32,319 nt of DNA from Alkalihalobacterium elongatum. Lineage in GTDB: Bacteria > Bacillota > Bacilli > Bacillales > Bacillaceae_F. Shown piece after piece: positions 25,157-32,014 of this stretch. Every line of letters begins with the position of its first letter. Position 1 is the stretch's first letter. The notes beneath the pieces were generated by a model that was not told where the DNA came from, ran no database searches, and saw only the letters and a list, made by a program, of their open reading frames with translations. The translations under genes were made by a program, and so were the position numbers. The DNA is taken from assembly GCF_019024285.1 (NCBI RefSeq), contig NZ_WMKZ01000040.1, forward strand, positions 1 to 32,319, read 5' to 3'.

Positions 25157-25375
25157 ATGAAAAATATTGAAGCTACTTTTTGGTTAATTGTTTATAATCG
25201 AGAAACACGAGATTTTTTAAACGATACCCTCAAGATAAATAGGGAATTGGAATTGGATTTAGATAAGATTATTGGGGATTATGAGAACAAAAATAAAAAG
25301 TATCTAGTAATACATATAGATGAAGGAGAATTACCCCCTAAGACATATCGTTCTCTAAAGTATGTAACTGACTAA
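25157..25375 (+). CDS. Small acidic protein of unknown function
   Basis: A 72-residue protein beginning MKNIEATFWLIVYNRETRDF, rich in acidic residues and without cysteines or membrane segments. The ATG at 25157 is 6 nt after GAGGTG; the upstream GTG at 25148 is part of that ribosome binding site. A strong terminator follows at 25434. It is therefore a complete one-gene unit. I do not recognise it. Confidence 0.55.
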   Translation: MKNIEATFWLIVYNRETRDFLNDTLKINRELELDLDKIIGDYENKNKKYLVIHIDEGELPPKTYRSLKYVTD

Positions 25376-25802
25376 AATAAGCATACATTGTTCCTAGTAA
25401 AGAGCACAACTAAATTATGTATTAATTCACATGAAAAAGGATAGAAAGAACTTTCTGTCCTTTTTTATTTCTAATTATCTCCTTAACAAATTTACACAAT
25501 AGTTGGATAAATCATTAGCATATTAGCTACTACCATCACTTGATAACTGCTGTTCTCACATTAGATAAATGCCAGGTAGGTCAAAACTAAATAACATGTA
25601 AACATTAGTAACGATAGTTCAACTGCTAATTTGTGATGTAAGTGAAACAATATTAATGAAATGATCGTTAATTAAATAGCATATAGATTTTACTTTATAA
25701 TTCCTAAACATTGAAGAGTAAAATGTATATTAAAGTAATACTCAATTATTTTCTTATTAACGTAATGACTCTATTAAAGTTATGAGAGGAGTTGTAATAC
25801 GA
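25376..25802. other. Intergenic region with a terminator and no gene
   Basis: After the terminator at 25434-25466 I see only AT-rich sequence without a repeated motif, a convincing promoter or an ORF. Confidence 0.5.
25434..25466 (+). terminator. Intrinsic terminator
   Basis: AAAAAGGATAGAAAG pairs with CTTTCTGTCCTTTTTT (one G-U wobble), ending in six U residues. It closes the small gene at 25157-25375. Confidence 0.85.
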
Positions 25803-26174
25803 ATGAAAAAAAATAAAGAATTTGAGAGGTACTTTGAAAAGAAATTAGAAGAGGATCAAGAAATAATTGCATCTTTGCCATATTCAAAAGATGAAATAAA
25901 AGATATTTATTACCAAGATTACAACAATAGTAGGAATAAACATAGTTTAAAACTTAAATTTGAAGCTCAAGATTTAGATTACAATACTGCCCAGTCTTAT
26001 CTCCCTCAAAAACGGGAAATGCTGTGGGAAGGGAAGTTACTCAATAATGATGATGAATTAATTGAAGTTTTGCAGTTGATTATTTTTAACGTAAGGGTAA
26101 GGAAAAGCCTTGATATAATTCCCTTACCTTTCATTGAGCAATATTTAATAGAGAGTCGTGATAAAAATGAGTAA
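25803..26174 (+). CDS. Hypothetical protein, first gene of a two-gene unit
   Basis: A 123-residue protein (MKKNKEFERYFEKKLEEDQE), strongly charged, with a helical N-terminus and no catalytic motif that I can see. AGGAG lies about 12 nt before the ATG at 25803, which is long; an in-frame ATG at 25782 has no ribosome binding site. Its stop overlaps the next gene's start (ATGAGTAA), so the two are translated together. The small size, pairing and island location would fit a toxin-antitoxin or anti-phage accessory pair, but nothing in the sequence proves it. Confidence 0.6.
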   Translation: MKKNKEFERYFEKKLEEDQEIIASLPYSKDEIKDIYYQDYNNSRNKHSLKLKFEAQDLDYNTAQSYLPQKREMLWEGKLLNNDDELIEVLQLIIFNVRVRKSLDIIPLPFIEQYLIESRDKNE

Positions 26175-26346
26175 ACTTTACAAGCATTTTCTCAAGAACG
26201 GTGATTGCATAATGTTTAAAACGAGTATGCCCAAAGATGAGCTAGCCCTATTAATCTCTTTTCCTAATCAATATAGATTTATTGAATACTTTGAAAAAAG
26301 TGGTTACCAATTAGTCATTCATTCCATTATTAAGCAAGGACCATAA
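26167..26346 (+). CDS. Hypothetical small protein, second gene of a two-gene unit
   Basis: A 59-residue protein beginning MSKLYKHFLKNGDCIMFKTS and ending in a hydrophobic HSIIKQGP tail. The ATG overlaps the stop of the upstream gene as ATGAGTAA, which points to translational coupling. No family is recognised. An alternative start at 26158 has no ribosome binding site. Confidence 0.5.
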   Translation: MSKLYKHFLKNGDCIMFKTSMPKDELALLISFPNQYRFIEYFEKSGYQLVIHSIIKQGP

Positions 26347-26536
26347 TAGTAAAAGCTAAGTCAAGCAAAGTTCCAAAAAATTAGTATGTTTGCGTTTTGT
26401 TCGTCTAACATCCCTTACTCAATCTATAAAAAGCACACTCTCTGCCGTGCAGAAGGAGCGGGTAGCTTTTATGGACAAAACCTTTTAATGAGTGAACCGA
26501 TGTTTTTCTTCATTTTCTTCCCGTTTTTAGTAAGAT

Positions 26537-26571
26537 ACACATACATTGTGCTAGCATTTTGTATGTGTGTG
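26537..26571. terminator. Weak hairpin before the convergent gene
   Basis: ACACATACA pairs with TGTATGTGT around a 14-nt loop, between the two-gene unit and the convergent zinc-finger gene. There is no clear U tract, so its terminator role is uncertain. Confidence 0.35.
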
Positions 26572-26582
26572 ATGTAATAATA

Positions 26583-26798
26583 TCAATTGCCTCTTACTTC
26601 TCGAACATGGCCAAAATTGCTAATTTCGCATTGTTGGTAATAAACAGTAATGGGATACCATTTATCACCGTAGGACCGATCACTACATGATTGACAAAGA
26701 TAGCCTTTTTGAACCCTACCTCCAGTCATATGATAAACACTGTATAGATAAAATACATCATCCGGTTGTTTTCGTTTACAAAAATCGCATTTTTCCAT
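26583..26798 (-). CDS. Small protein with two CxxC knuckles
   Basis: A 71-residue protein (MEKCDFCKRKQPDDVFYLYS) with CDFC at 4-7 and CQSC at 35-38, a treble-clef or zinc-ribbon-like pattern, and a tyrosine-rich middle. AGAGGG lies 8 nt before the ATG, which makes it a likely real gene. Small CxxC proteins of this kind are common in phage and integrative elements of bacilli, mostly without known function. The next gene upstream on this strand is the nuclease at 27701-29236, about 900 bp away. Confidence 0.55.
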   Translation of the reverse strand: MEKCDFCKRKQPDDVFYLYSVYHMTGGRVQKGYLCQSCSDRSYGDKWYPITVYYQQCEISNFGHVREVRGN

Positions 26799-27197
26799 TA
26801 CGTTTCCCTCTTTTACTTCCTATCGATTAATATTAACTCTATTTTTTATTTATTCTGATATTTCAATCATACGTATGTATGCCTCAATCATCATTCCTGG
26901 CTTTTTCTACTTTGTCTCTAAAATTGGTGTTACAAGGTACTAATTAGCAACAATTTAATTAAATTTTTCCCAGACTATAAAAAAAAAGTCCGAAACATAT
27001 GATATAACTGGATTTAAAACTACTTAAAAATAAATAAAAAGCTGGATAATAAATGGATAATAATTTTCCATTTCATTATCTATGAAATTATCCAAAATAT
27101 TATCTAGACTAGAAGAAAATCTTTACTTTTTAAAAAAATAATTGGACGCTCTAAAAAAATTGACGATATATATGAATAAATAAAGGAGGATTGATCT
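26799..27197. other. AT-rich region with repeated GATAAT boxes
   Basis: No gene. The sequence is very AT-rich. The repeated boxes at 27043-27104 and a lone TAGACTA (27105-27111, the half-site of the three-site motif) lie upstream of the small gene at 27198. Confidence 0.55.
27043..27104. repeat. Cluster of direct and inverted GATAAT boxes
   Basis: TGGATAATAA occurs at 27043 and 27054 (11-bp period). The complementary ATTATC box occurs at 27075, 27087 (as ATTATCCA) and 27099 (12-bp period). Helical-turn spacing on both strands suggests a multi-site operator or an iteron-like protein-binding region about 95 bp upstream of the gene at 27198. Confidence 0.5.
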
Positions 27198-27443
27198 ATG
27201 TATATTTTGATTGAAATGGTTGCAAGCCCAGGTGACTATATAAAACACAAACATACAGAAGAAATTATTCATGTTACACATGTAAAAGATGATGGAGCAG
27301 TTTTATATAGTGTAGAAGAACTGAAGTTTGATAGATATTACAACTATTGGGAAGCAGATGAGTACTTTGTTTTATATAAAATTGCTAGTGGGTACTTTTT
27401 AACATCTCCAATTACTAGTATTATTGAGAAGCGCGAGAGGTGA
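27198..27443 (+). CDS. Small protein of unknown function
   Basis: An 81-residue protein starting MYILIEMVASPGDYIKHKHT, with alternating short strands (VTHVKDDGAVLYSVEELKF) that suggest a small beta-barrel or KOW/SH3-like fold. AAAGGAGG lies 8 nt before the ATG, the best ribosome binding site in this part of the island. Upstream are the GATAAT boxes at 27043-27104. No close family is recognised. Confidence 0.65.
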   Translation: MYILIEMVASPGDYIKHKHTEEIIHVTHVKDDGAVLYSVEELKFDRYYNYWEADEYFVLYKIASGYFLTSPITSIIEKRER

Positions 27444-27645
27444 ACAAAACTAAATGGTATGGAAGTTTCGGCAAACTTGTTTTTAATACTACCTAAGTAA
27501 TGTTCTACCCTAACACTTTTCTAAAATACCTCAAGACCTCGCACTTGCCATCCTAGAGTCTGATTTAATTCGCTTTTCAAAAAGGCACCACCGTACTCAT
27601 CTAATTCCGATTCACTCTGTACCTTAAAACTGTAGTAACGTAGAA

Positions 27646-27680
27646 GGGTGATCCTGTTTCGATCACCCAACCTTTTTATA
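27646..27680 (+). terminator. Intrinsic terminator between convergent genes
   Basis: GGGTGATC and GATCACCC form an 8-bp perfect stem around CTGTTTC, followed by AACCTTTTTATA. It lies just before the 3' end of the convergent nuclease gene. Confidence 0.65.
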
Positions 27681-27700
27681 TAATTAACGAGTTTCCTTTC

Positions 27701-29236
27701 CTATTCAAATTGACTTTTGTTAAGCCATGTTTCCAGCTCATTAAGTTTGAAGAAATAATGTCGTTTTCTTTCTTTAGGGAGGCATTCAATCAAATCAAAG
27801 ATAGATTTAAATTTAACTTTACCAAAGTCTTTCTTTTCCCTTTCATTGTACCAGTATACTATCCATAATTCCGAGCAGTAATTTTTATATTTTTCTATTG
27901 TTTCATCTATCGATTGAGTCCAAGCACTTAGTTTTGCATCGACAAAAATATCTCCTACGTCGCCATTCAAAACAAAATCAGGTTTAATCGATTGACGTGG
28001 TGCCAAGTGTATAAGCTTATTCCTGAGCTTGATCTGATAAGATAACTCGCTTAATACTTTTCCCACAAGGTTTTCAAATCTTATCCCTGCACTCCTTACA
28101 TTCTTCCTCCATCGCTCTTCATAGTCTATATCAATTTCATTTAATGCTTTTAATAAAGTACCAAAATGATCTCTAGCTTGCTTCTCAAGTTTACTATTTT
28201 CAGTGAATAAATCTCTATGTGATTTACGCTTAACATAAAACCACTCATATAATTCATTAATTACTTCATCCTTCTCCCACTTTTTCTTATCAATATACGG
28301 CCTATTTTCTTTAATTACATTAACTGATAGACCCGCCTCCTCACATGCCTGGATGAATGAGCCAAACTCCCTGTAACAAGCTTTATACAACGGGCGGAAT
28401 TCAATGGCGAAATTTTCAGTCATTAAAACCCCTTCTACACCAAGCTCTTGAAGCTTCGAGATGATTCGCTCTTTATTCCATTTTTCTGTCCCATAGATCT
28501 CCTCAATCGTAAATCCTGCCGACGTGATTGCATTTAAGAAAGATCCAAAATGTCTTATACAAGCTGCATGAATTTGTGGGTAATTAGTTTTGAGATAAAT
28601 ACTTTGGATGGGAATTCCATCATTATACATTTCCCTCAAGTGTATAATTACCTTCTCTTTGTTCCAATCTTCTCTTTGCAAAATTTCCTTGTAGGATACC
28701 CCATTTGCTTCAACCGCATTTTCAAGAGAACCATAGAACTTTTTACATGCACCTAATAAACCATCACCATGTTCTCTTACATACATTGGTGTTAACAAAC
28801 CTTTCCGGTAAAGTTGTAATAGTAAATTATCAACATCTACCTTAGAGGACCATATATTGGACTGTCTAATCTCATGATATGGAATCCCACATACTTTTGA
28901 CGCGTTTTCCAGCGAACCAAAGCATTCTCGAGCTCCATAAAGTAATTTCCAATCATTCTCGCGAAGGAAGGAAATAGTTAGAATACCTTGCTTATAATAG
29001 TCTATTAATCTCTCAATAACTTTTTCTGGTGGCCATTTTTCCAACTTATTGATTTCATTATAAGAAAAACCAAATTTCTTCAGCCCTTGTTCTAATGATC
29101 CATAATCCTCTTTTATTGCCCTAACCATCCCACCATAATTTCCATACAAATAAGTAAGGGTAAGATTACTTTCAGAATTAACTTTCAATAATATTTCTCT
29201 TACCATTTCTTCATTCCACTTTCTTCTTTTTCGCAT
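27701..29236 (-). CDS. Nuclease with six HNH-associated repeats and a C-terminal PD-(D/E)XK domain
   Basis: A protein of 511 residues (521 from GTG 29266). In the longer numbering, six repeats begin with a conserved Trp at 17, 78, 139, 201, 263 and 330. Each has the pattern W-x(2)-E-x-V/I ... FGS/YGS-L/F-x(2)-A-x(4)-G, resembling the Pfam 'homing endonuclease associated repeat' (HNH_repeat), thought to bind DNA. Residues 385-521 form a PD-(D/E)XK nuclease: Glu398, Pro429-Asp430 in KPDFVLNG, Asp443-Ala-Lys445 in FVDAKLS. No HNH domain is present. ATG 29236 with AGAAGGA at 8-10 nt is preferred over GTG 29266, which has no site. It stands alone, with the TAGTCTA motif 105 bp upstream. It may be a selfish or defence nuclease with modular DNA recognition; the role is inferred. 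Confidence 0.75.
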   Translation of the reverse strand: MRKRRKWNEEMVREILLKVNSESNLTLTYLYGNYGGMVRAIKEDYGSLEQGLKKFGFSYNEINKLEKWPPEKVIERLIDYYKQGILTISFLRENDWKLLYGARECFGSLENASKVCGIPYHEIRQSNIWSSKVDVDNLLLQLYRKGLLTPMYVREHGDGLLGACKKFYGSLENAVEANGVSYKEILQREDWNKEKVIIHLREMYNDGIPIQSIYLKTNYPQIHAACIRHFGSFLNAITSAGFTIEEIYGTEKWNKERIISKLQELGVEGVLMTENFAIEFRPLYKACYREFGSFIQACEEAGLSVNVIKENRPYIDKKKWEKDEVINELYEWFYVKRKSHRDLFTENSKLEKQARDHFGTLLKALNEIDIDYEERWRKNVRSAGIRFENLVGKVLSELSYQIKLRNKLIHLAPRQSIKPDFVLNGDVGDIFVDAKLSAWTQSIDETIEKYKNYCSELWIVYWYNEREKKDFGKVKFKSIFDLIECLPKERKRHYFFKLNELETWLNKSQFE

Positions 29237-29340
29237 AAAACCAGTCCTTCTATCAATATTTTCCACTAGTTATATACAAAATTTAGAAAGTTATACCCTA
29301 CTTTTTTTAATAGCATGTGCATTTATAACCTACAGATCAA

Positions 29341-29372
29341 TAGTCTATTATAGACTAGTTTTATCTAGACTA
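29341..29372. promoter_or_regulatory. Three-site TAGTCTA motif, copy B (upstream of the repeat nuclease)
   Basis: TAGTCTA, 3 bp, TAGACTA, 8 bp, TAGACTA, preceded by ATCAA. The spacing is identical to copy A at 24440-24471, while the spacer bases differ. It lies about 105 bp upstream of the nuclease start codon and is likely an operator in its control region. Confidence 0.65.
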
Positions 29373-29560
29373 TTAACGTCTATGGTTTGACATTAATAAT
29401 AAATTCTAACAATAACGTACTGTATGTATCTTGATAGTTTAAACTATCTTCCTACTCGTTTGATCTTTTTTATAATTTTATAAAAGTTTGTCATAAATAA
29501 TTTTTTTTATTAAGGGTCATATTTCTTTGTATTTTTAATGAATATATACGTTCATATCAT

Positions 29561-29583
29561 GAGGTTAAATGATATTTAACCTC
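29561..29583. repeat. Perfect 10-bp inverted repeat
   Basis: GAGGTTAAAT, GAT, ATTTAACCTC. There is no U tract on either side, so it reads better as an operator than a terminator. Confidence 0.5.
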
Positions 29584-29678
29584 TTAAGAATTGAGCTTTG
29601 AATGAGTGGGACCAGTATTACCTAGACAAGAAGAGTTCCAATTAAAGTTCCCAAGTTCTAAAATTAAAAATTAAACAC

Positions 29679-29713
29679 AAAAAAGCCACTCCCATGATTG
29701 GATATGGCTTTTC
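29679..29713 (-). terminator. Terminator of the replication operon
   Basis: On the minus strand AAAGCCATATCC pairs with GGGAGTGGCTTT, with internal mismatches, around AATCAT, and ends in six U residues (complement of 29679-29684). It lies about 35 bp after the DnaC-like gene. Confidence 0.75.
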
Positions 29714-29748
29714 ATATGCTAAAATTTTTAACCTTTTTCTAAAATCAC

Positions 29749-30624
29749 TCACTCCCTAGCCTGTCTTCTTTCATACTCTTCAACAGATATACCTAACACT
29801 CTAGATATCGCTATTGATTTTCGGTAATTGGAGGCTTTGTTATATACACAATTCATATTTCCCACTAAACGCCACCACGTTCTTCCTTTATTGTCCAACT
29901 TATAAACTACCTCATCACTCTCAAATTCCTCTGGAGTAAGGTTTGAAGTTGCCCAAATCGGCTTATTCTTTCGTTCCCTACCATTTATAATTTGGAAAAT
30001 CCAATCTTTTTCCTCATCACTTAACCTTTGACTACTCATGAAATCATCCCAAACCAACAAATCGGCGCTTAAGCACACTCCCATAATTTCTTGAAAGGAT
30101 TCGTTGTTATTGTAATTCTTCGTAGCGTTAAATCTACTTAGGAGGTCCTTTTCTGTAATGAAAAGAACTGAGTAGCCTTTCTCAATTAAGGCATTTCCCC
30201 CTGCAGCAGTTATATGGCTTTTCCCATTTCCTGTCTCACCAAAAATAAAGACCCCTAATTTGCTACGTTCACTAAAGTTTTCTACTGCATCTTCCACTTC
30301 ACGTATTGCTTTTTCATTTCCGTGCCTCAATTTGTATGACTCAAAAGTTAAATGTTTAATATCTTCAAGCGAACTACTCATCTTAAGAGCATGATTAATT
30401 TTCCTTTGTCTTCGATAAGACTCCTGCTGTCGTTTAATATCCTCTAGCTTCTTAATCTCACATTTACAAGCTGGATAAACCCATCTTATTTCTTTGTGAA
30501 ATGGATGTTCTACTTGGATGGGCTCAATTTGCTCTCCACAACTTGCGCATTCCTTTGGTTCAGGTTTACTTGAAGAGTCTGACATGCCCGAATTCTTTAG
30601 TACCTGATTCATTAAGTCCTTCAT
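29749..30624 (-). CDS. DnaC/DnaI-like helicase loader ATPase (phage type)
   Basis: A 291-residue AAA+ protein. Positions below count from the upstream in-frame ATG at 30639. An N-terminal zinc-binding module uses Cys31 and Cys34 (CASC) and Cys58/Cys60 (ACKC). A lysine/arginine-rich linker follows. The ATPase has Walker A GETGNGKS at 134-141, Walker B LLVWDDF at 194-200, and sensor 1 in PIWATSNL. Such proteins load the replicative helicase onto an origin during phage or element replication. ATG 30624 is preferred because AGGTGGGAG lies 4-8 nt upstream, whereas ATG 30639 has none. It overlaps the DnaD-like gene by 59 bp and ends at a terminator. Confidence 0.87.
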   Translation of the reverse strand: MKDLMNQVLKNSGMSDSSSKPEPKECASCGEQIEPIQVEHPFHKEIRWVYPACKCEIKKLEDIKRQQESYRRQRKINHALKMSSSLEDIKHLTFESYKLRHGNEKAIREVEDAVENFSERSKLGVFIFGETGNGKSHITAAGGNALIEKGYSVLFITEKDLLSRFNATKNYNNNESFQEIMGVCLSADLLVWDDFMSSQRLSDEEKDWIFQIINGRERKNKPIWATSNLTPEEFESDEVVYKLDNKGRTWWRLVGNMNCVYNKASNYRKSIAISRVLGISVEEYERRQARE

Positions 30625-31423
30625 TCGCTCCCACCTCATTTGGATATTTAGGTATTTCTTTATTTTTAGCAGCTTTGCTTTTCTCTGTATTACTTTGAAT
30701 TACCAAATGATCAAACTTCTCCCTAAGCTTCGCAGTTGATAAGATATGTCCTTGCCAAAATGTATTCTTTTGACACCAATCAATAACATATTTAATTTCT
30801 TCTTCTCCACGATTATCAAGTTCAATCATTCGCTTAATATGAATTGCCCAATTCTCTAAGTTAGGTTTTTTATGATTGGGATTATGTTCTATAATTCTTT
30901 GATACAACCGATAAGCTAGTTGATAAAAAATAGAAGCTTGGTCAAATGCTTGCTTTTGACCATCTTTTTTCTTTCCATTTTTATCATTCTCTGCATTATT
31001 ACCATTCTTGTTTGTGTCACTTTGCTGTATATTTGCTGGTAAATTGTTGTCATTCTGTTGTGATTTTGTTGTCAAAGACTCTTGGTAGTCATTCCAATGA
31101 ATTATTGTTACTATGCTGAATTTGTTATACGATTTGATGTCAACATTCCCGAATTTTTTGAGTTTCTTTAACCAATTCCATAGCGTTGTGTCACGAACTT
31201 GTTTCCTTGGAGCTAAACCCTTATTATATTCAAATTGAAGTTTAAACCTCCCTGTAATAAACTGTCCTGGATACAAGGTTATTTCCTGTTTTTCTACTAA
31301 TGTCTTATGCTTTGTATGAGTAGCTTTCATAAGACAATACATCCACAATCGAAATAACTCTGGGTCCTGCCAAACGGAACTATTCATAGTTTTTCTGTAA
31401 ATTTTCACATAACCTTGTAGCAT
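30566..31423 (-). CDS. DnaD-like replication initiation protein (phage type)
   Basis: A 285-residue protein that starts MLQGYVKIYRKTMNSSVWQD, the winged-helix entry of phage DnaD-like initiators. A low-complexity Asn/Lys/Gln linker follows (about 120-160). The DnaD/DnaB_2-like C-terminal domain contains LENWAIHIKRMIELDNRGEE, then FWQGHILSTAKLREKFDHL. It would bind an element origin and recruit the DnaC-like loader encoded downstream. ATG 31423 with AAGGTGG upstream is preferred over GTG 31435. Together with the excisionase-like gene upstream and the DnaC-like gene downstream it forms the early replication module typical of Firmicute prophages and phage satellites. Confidence 0.83.
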   Translation of the reverse strand: MLQGYVKIYRKTMNSSVWQDPELFRLWMYCLMKATHTKHKTLVEKQEITLYPGQFITGRFKLQFEYNKGLAPRKQVRDTTLWNWLKKLKKFGNVDIKSYNKFSIVTIIHWNDYQESLTTKSQQNDNNLPANIQQSDTNKNGNNAENDKNGKKKDGQKQAFDQASIFYQLAYRLYQRIIEHNPNHKKPNLENWAIHIKRMIELDNRGEEEIKYVIDWCQKNTFWQGHILSTAKLREKFDHLVIQSNTEKSKAAKNKEIPKYPNEVGANEGLNESGTKEFGHVRLFK

Positions 31424-31447
31424 CTTCCTTACCACCTTTTTAAAACC

Positions 31448-31468
31448 GGGGGAGAAATAATTTCCCCC
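31448..31468 (-). terminator. Hairpin between the HTH gene and the replication genes
   Basis: GGGGGA and TTTCCCCC arms form a G-C-rich stem with a short AT loop. On the minus strand it is followed by GGTTTTAAAA. It may attenuate transcription from the HTH gene into the DnaD-like gene. Confidence 0.5.
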
Positions 31469-31506
31469 TACACATTTTCTTAACTTTATCCTTGAATAGT
31501 CTTATC

Positions 31507-31722
31507 TTAATTTAACTTTTCTTGCTTCATCTTTTTTTGACTCTCTAACCACTCTACAAAGTCCTCTTTTTCGACTCGCTTTGATAGCCCAATTTCAAAA
31601 CACCTTATTCCTCCAGCCTCTTCGCTAAGTTGAAAAAGCTCATATACTCTTCGACGGGAAATTTTGAGATATTCTGCGATGTTTTGGGCAGTGAGAACGT
31701 TTGGCAATTCGTTTTTAGTCAT
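31507..31722 (-). CDS. Excisionase-like MerR-fold DNA-binding protein
   Basis: A 71-residue protein of the 'helix-turn-helix excisionase' (HTH_17/AlpA-like) family: LTAQNIAEYLKISRRRVYEL forms the HTH, and the wing GIRCFEIGLSKRVEKEDFVEW leads to a lysine-rich tail. Such proteins guide an integrase towards excision or switch on early genes. GGAGGAG lies 5 nt before the ATG. A perfect TGTAAT-N3-ATTACA site at 31750-31764, 28 bp upstream, is a likely operator. It is the first gene of the minus-strand replication module. Confidence 0.75.
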   Translation of the reverse strand: MTKNELPNVLTAQNIAEYLKISRRRVYELFQLSEEAGGIRCFEIGLSKRVEKEDFVEWLESQKKMKQEKLN

Positions 31723-31749
31723 AATTACTCCTCCATTACAGATATTTAT

Positions 31750-31764
31750 TGTAATAAAATTACA
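31750..31764. promoter_or_regulatory. Palindromic operator candidate of the excisionase-like gene
   Basis: TGTAATAAAATTACA is a perfect 6-3-6 inverted repeat about 28 bp upstream of the start codon. A TACAAT on the minus strand inside it could serve as a -10 box. Confidence 0.45.
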
Positions 31765-31794
31765 CTCATTGATGAAACTGGCTTATGGCAATGT

Positions 31795-31847
31795 CATAAA
31801 AAAAGCACTAGAAACAAGACCTGTTTACAGGCATCGTTCCAGTGCTT
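31795..31847 (-). terminator. Strong terminator for transcription entering from the right
   Basis: AAGCACTgGAA and TTCtAGTGCTT arms enclose an inner CCTGTTTACAGG hairpin. The minus strand continues with seven U residues. It must end a minus-strand transcript that starts to the right of 31850; no gene of that transcript is visible in the window. Confidence 0.75.
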
Positions 31848-32014
31848 CTGGCCACAAAGATATTATTTAATTATTTCTTTATCATCTCCTACTCCAATTC
31901 ATACGTTACTTACTGAGTTATTTAAGGACGAAATTAGCAAAAATAGGTTTTGATAAGAATACCTATATCCTCACTTTTCCATCTCTACTATAACTAGTTT
32001 ACTTTTAACTTAGG

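Larger units (their letters stand above)
29267..29748. other. Intergenic region rich in palindromes
   Basis: Holds the three-site motif (29341-29372), the perfect 16-bp palindrome GATAGTTTAAACTATC (29433-29448), the hairpin GAGGTTAAAT/ATTTAACCTC (29561-29583) and the terminator at 29679-29713. No gene. The density of symmetric sites points to regulation or replication control. Confidence 0.6.

Noticed and set aside
26386-26577. 63-codon plus-strand frame with a hydrophobic end
   Set aside because: No ribosome binding site, and it includes the hairpin at 26537-26571. The composition is not convincing.
31630-31953. 107-codon plus-strand frame
   Set aside because: It is antisense to the excisionase-like gene and covers a strong minus-strand terminator and a palindromic operator.
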